DNA of 10,683 nucleotides from Terana coerulea. Taxonomy: Eukaryota > Basidiomycota > Agaricomycetes > Polyporales > Phanerochaetaceae. The notes below the pieces were generated by a model. It saw only the letters and a program-made list of their open reading frames with translations. It was not told where the DNA came from and did no database searches. The translations under genes and the position numbers were made by a program. Below, piece after piece: positions 7,573 through 10,683 of this stretch. The stretch covers positions 1-10,683 of the forward strand of contig JAKOGH010000594.1 of the NCBI GenBank assembly GCA_024811115.1. Reading direction: 5' to 3'. Position 1 is the first letter of the stretch; the number at the start of each line of letters is the position of its first letter.

Positions 7573-8449
7573 ATGTCGACCCCAGAGCCCTACTCCCGCC
7601 CCGCGTCGCCGTACGCCGCACCGCCGACGACCTCGCTCGAAGTCGCCCTCTCCGAGCTGCTCAGCACCGCGCAGCCGCTCACGATCCGCAACGCGCTGGC
7701 CGCGTACGTCCAGGCCGCACAGCTCGCCGCCCCGGGCACAGGCAGCGTCGACGGCGCACCAAGCGTCGCCGACGCCCTCATCGCTTTCGAGCGCGCGCTC
7801 GACAAGCACCCGCTTCCGCTGTCCGCGCACCCGGTTTCGGTTCTGCCCAAGAAGAAGAAGGCCAAGGCGAAGAGCGTACGCGTCATCCGGCGGGTCAAGA
7901 GAGCCGGCCCGTCCGCATCGTCCCCACTCGCTTCCTCCTCCACCGCCAAAGCGAAGTCCAAGCCGAAGCGCACCCACCTGCCGACGCCGCTGCCCGTTGA
8001 GTACCGCCGCCCGTTCATCGCGGAGGTCGACCAGCTACGACGCGAGTACTACACCGAGAAGGCGCAGACGGCGCTCGCGACGAACCCGGACGCCTTCCGC
8101 TGCGGCTGCGGCCAGTGCGTCTGGGGCGACAAGGAGTACGTGTACGAGCATGACCTGCCGGCATGGGAGGCGCGCCGTGTAGAAGACGAGCTCGCTCACG
8201 CAGTGGAGAGCCTCGTGGGCGCGGTCAACGACGTCGGGGAGCGGTACCTCGAGTATCTGGGCGAGTTCGGCGGAGGTGAGTGCCGTGCAATGGCGCGATT
8301 GCTCCTGTATGCTGACTGTATGCGCGGTATTCGCAGGGTTTGGGGCGAAGAAGCTGAGCTCCAAGAGGCGGTACGACGCATCGACGTCCCGCAGCTCGTC
8401 AAGTGCTTGGGACCCATACGCCTACCTCACAGGCGCCTTAACACTTTGA
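7573..8449 (+). CDS. Uncharacterised basic protein, 271 aa, two exons
   Basis: Function not recognised. Exons 7573-8275 and 8337-8449 (phase 1 junction) encode 271 residues. Residues 1-25 are Pro/Ser/Ala-rich; 25-80 are probably helical (VALSELL, IRNALAAYVQAAQLAA, VADALIAFERALDK). Residues 93-110 (PKKKKAKAK, RRVKR) and 125-133 are strongly basic, like nuclear localisation signals. Residues 141-162 (VEYRRPFIAEVDQLRREYY) precede a cysteine cluster CGCGQCVWG (Cys177, 179, 182), then a helical acidic stretch to about 230. The spliced tail is Ser/Arg/Tyr-rich and ends WDPYAYLTGALTL. Start: first ATG after the TATA box, context CACCCCATGT. Third codon positions are very G/C-rich compared with neighbours, suggesting a long-resident, well-expressed gene. 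A nuclear, possibly metal- or nucleic-acid-binding role is only a guess. Confidence 0.82.
8276..8336 (+). other. Intron, 61 nt
   Basis: Donor GTGAGT at 8276-8281, branch CTGAC at 8312-8316, acceptor TTCGCAG ending at 8336. Size and signals are typical of basidiomycetes. Its length is not a multiple of three: reading through would give a 302-residue protein with an unrelated tail stopping at 8481. The strong consensus favours splicing. Confidence 0.85.
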
Positions 8450-9090
8450 GTCCGCAGTCGCATTGGCATCCGTTGACCTGAGGCCCCTTCACCACTTATA
8501 ATCAAGACCGTCTTCCTTCCCCATTCCACTCCATTCTATGCGTCCCCCGGTCTTTTCATATCCCCAACAACGGTATCTATGTATTACCATCACACCTATA
8601 TCCAGCGACTCCCCATACCCCCATTTGTTTCTTGTGCGCCACCTTGTAACACCGCCATCCTTCTCTAGATTTCTTTTCTCCTCTCTATTTCCCCAAGTCG
8701 GCTTCCTGGTTCCGTGGTTGTACCCACCTTTCTGCCTTGTCTTGTCATACTACTAGGTTGTACTACTCTGCATCCCCATTTTCTACATTTCTCGTCACCG
8801 CTCTTGATGCAACGTACTGGCACCGGACCAGTGGGATTTGGTCTTCTGGCGTGGCTGCACGCTGTAAGCGACACGAGCATCACCGGAGTGCATACAGGTG
8901 TGCGAGGTTTTCGCACTGAGGTGTATGTACTTCATGGTTTCAATGCGTGCACACGTCTCACACTAAGGCCACTCAGCGATGCCAGAGGCTGTATTACTAG
9001 GAAATGAACAAATCGAGGTAGGTACACAACAAGTACGAATTGCCATATATATAGTCACACATTCTAGGCTGTGATCGAGAGAGAGTCCAA
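8450..9090. other. Intergenic region between convergent genes
   Basis: This is the 3' flank of the gene to the left and of the minus-strand gene to the right. The plus strand is strongly pyrimidine-rich from about 8505 to 8800. A 6-bp hairpin, GTGCGA-GGTTT-TCGCAC, lies at 8900-8916. An AT-rich ATATATATA run near 9043-9053 precedes the minus-strand stop and resembles the one after the gene at 5668, possibly a shared 3'-processing signal. Overlapping short frames (8538-8756, 8714-9007) lack recognisable domains and are taken as chance. No RNA gene seen. Confidence 0.5.
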
Positions 9091-10683
9091 TTATGACGTT
9101 GAGGACATGCCAACCGTTCGAACGGCGAGGACGTTCTCCTTTGCACATCTAGGGAACATCGATGCAACTATCCCTGTCAGGTCTTCATCAGCCAAGGCAT
9201 TCGCACCGGTAATCTCGTTCTTGAGCTCCACAGCGATGGCGTTGACGGGCGTAAGGTCCACGAGTTCCAAAAGCGCCGTATCCAGCGGAGCCAGCAGCCC
9301 GCTGCGAATCGTCCGTTCAACGTAGTCTTCCTCGTGCCGCTTGCGGAACACGACGCGCAGCACCAGTTCTTCGAGGCGCGGATGGTCGCCAGGTGCCAAT
9401 CGGCCGAGCGCGGACGGGCAGAAGAAGTCGTGCAGTTCTTGCAAGATGAGGTCTGTGGCTATGTTGATGTCGTCCACGTAGACGCAGAATTCAACAGTGA
9501 GCTTGCACAGGGATTTGCATGGCGCACAATCCACCAGCTTGTAGGTCCCTAAGAGAACAATTGAGCGTCTCTGCACTACTGAGACCCCTAGGGGCCGCCC
9601 TGAGCACGCACCGTATTGCCAAAGGTCCACCGACAGCCTCAACTCCTCTAGGTACGGGCCGACCTTGTTTACGAATCCTTGTATGTTTGAGATGCTATGC
9701 CAGTCGACGCGGTCGAGCTCAAGTGTGCGCAGTGTGTTGACGATGCCAGATGAGCCGCCTAAAGCCGTAAGCAGAGACCCCATGGTTCGCACGGAAGATA
9801 GCCTGAGGGACTTCGCCGCGATGAAGATGGGTAGAGCGCGGTAGTCATCGGCAGCGTTTAAACGGAATTCGTCCGGGCAGAACACGTCGGCGAGGTCCAA
9901 TGCGTCAACTTCGGTAAACAGAGCGAGCAGGTTGATGACCTGGTAGTCCAAGTAGGCATTCTGCAGTCCGTGGTATCCAGGATGGATGAGCAAGTGCTTG
10001 AGGCGCAAGTTTTGAAGCGGTGGTCCCGGCTGGGGGACACTGCCCATGGTGATGTTGTGTAGAGCAAGAGTCTCGAGTCGAGGCAGCGTAGTCAAAAGCG
10101 TATATAGATCGTTGCGGTCTACCTCGACGTCAGAAACGTAGTCAGAGGCATACGAGCGACGGGAGAGTACGAGACGGCGAACATAGTGTCCGAGCGCGTG
10201 GTTTCCGGCGAAGAAATCGCGTAGCATTCGCAAAGTGCTGAGAGTCGGAGGGCCATCCGTTGGGTCGCCTCGACGATGGGGCCGGCGGACTTCAAAGAGA
10301 GTGGAACTTGAATATGTTTCCAAACAATAGTGATAGGTAGGAAGCGGCGGCTGAAAATGGTACTCGATCTCCCGGAACAAGTACTTGCGGGCGGCCGCAT
10401 TCCAGAGGCGAGACACCAGAGAACAGCTAAGAATGTCGGTCTTGGAGGAAACATGACCGTGTTGATTTATTCTCTCCTCGAGTACGTGCAACAGGATTAT
10501 ATCCAGCAGTTCAGTTATGAGAAGTGGACTTGGGTTCGCCAGACTGGGCCTGAAACAACCTTTTAGGTCGTGGCGAGTGAAAGAGTTGTTGAACGGATAG
10601 CTACCTGAGGGTTGGATGTTGTGTGCAGTAGCGTGATCTGGATGCCGTCCCAGTGTCGGTTAGTTTGGGTGCATCGGGCGAGG
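9091..10683 (-). CDS. F-box-like domain protein, 5' end beyond the window
   Basis: Predicted SCF ubiquitin-ligase substrate receptor. The minus-strand frame reads PLLITELLDIILLHVLEERI (about 10527-10468), then DILSCSLVSRLWNAAARKYLFREI (10434-10363), the two halves of an F-box-like motif. A leucine-rich body follows (for example LLTTLPRLETLALHNITMG and YQVINLLALFTEVDALDL), then C-terminal ALLELVDLTPVNAIAVELKN and MFPRCAKEN, stop TAA at 9093-9091. No ATG lies in frame before the F-box. The frame without splicing runs back to a stop at 10653-10651. A 55-nt intron-like sequence (10550-10604) would join it in phase 2 to an exon 1 that stays open to the window edge, so the start is probably off the right side. 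It is paralogous to the gene at 5668, with an insert after the F-box (rich in Pro, Ser, Arg; about 10350-10240) missing there. The gene looks intact otherwise. Confidence 0.82.
10550..10604 (-). other. Putative intron, 55 nt
   Basis: On the minus strand: donor CAG|GTAGCT at 10604, branch-like CCTAAAA about 15 nt before the acceptor, and acceptor TTTCAG ending at 10550. The donor and branch are less perfect than in the 8276 intron. Support: without it the F-box gene has no start codon, and with it the frame upstream is open. The intron candidate before the gene at 5668 sits at a similar distance from the F-box. Confidence 0.6.

Noticed and set aside
7421..8182. Long Arg/Ser/Pro-rich frame overlapping the gene at 7573, plus several antisense frames in the same place
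   Set aside because: These are shadow frames caused by the GC-rich codon use of the real gene, with low-complexity composition.
8276..8481. Unspliced reading of the gene at 7573 to a stop at 8481 (302 residues)
   Set aside because: A consensus donor, branch point and acceptor define a 61-nt intron, so the read-through tail is unlikely to be the main product.

Overview
The window reads as nuclear DNA of a filamentous basidiomycete, most likely an Agaricomycete (an inference). Three things point there: 55-61 nt introns with fungal splice signals, a Ty3/Gypsy-type Gag of the kind common in mushroom genomes, and large divergent single-domain F-box proteins. There are no bacterial operons, Shine-Dalgarno sites, CRISPR arrays, tRNAs or rRNAs.

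Layout. (1) 1-~1850: the 5' part of a decayed LTR retrotransposon on the minus strand. It has a gag pseudogene with at least five frame changes (78-1178), a leader, and the probable inner edge of the LTR at 1322. The rest of the element would lie left of the window. (2) ~1850-3856: about 2 kb with no supported gene. (3) 3858-4679: an 804-bp non-coding DNA transposon (3867-4670) with perfect 20-bp terminal inverted repeats and a perfect 9-bp target duplication, which fits a non-autonomous Mutator-like (MULE) element. Its subterminal regions are rich in small palindromes. (4) 5099-5628: remnants of an F-box-family gene, including a frameshifted C-terminal fragment. (5) 5668-7020: an intact F-box-like gene on the plus strand. 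(6) 7573-8449: a two-exon GC-rich gene of unknown function with an E-box and TATA box upstream. (7) 9091 to the right edge: a second F-box-like gene on the minus strand. Its start codon is not visible and probably lies beyond a 55-nt intron.

The two F-box genes are diverged paralogues pointing toward each other around the unknown gene, and the fragment at 5099-5450 is a third relative. The picture is an accessory region where a lineage-specific F-box family duplicates and decays amid transposon debris. F-box proteins generally act as substrate receptors of SCF ubiquitin ligases. The targets here cannot be read from sequence. The strongest new object is the MULE-like element, because both its ends and its target duplication can be read directly.
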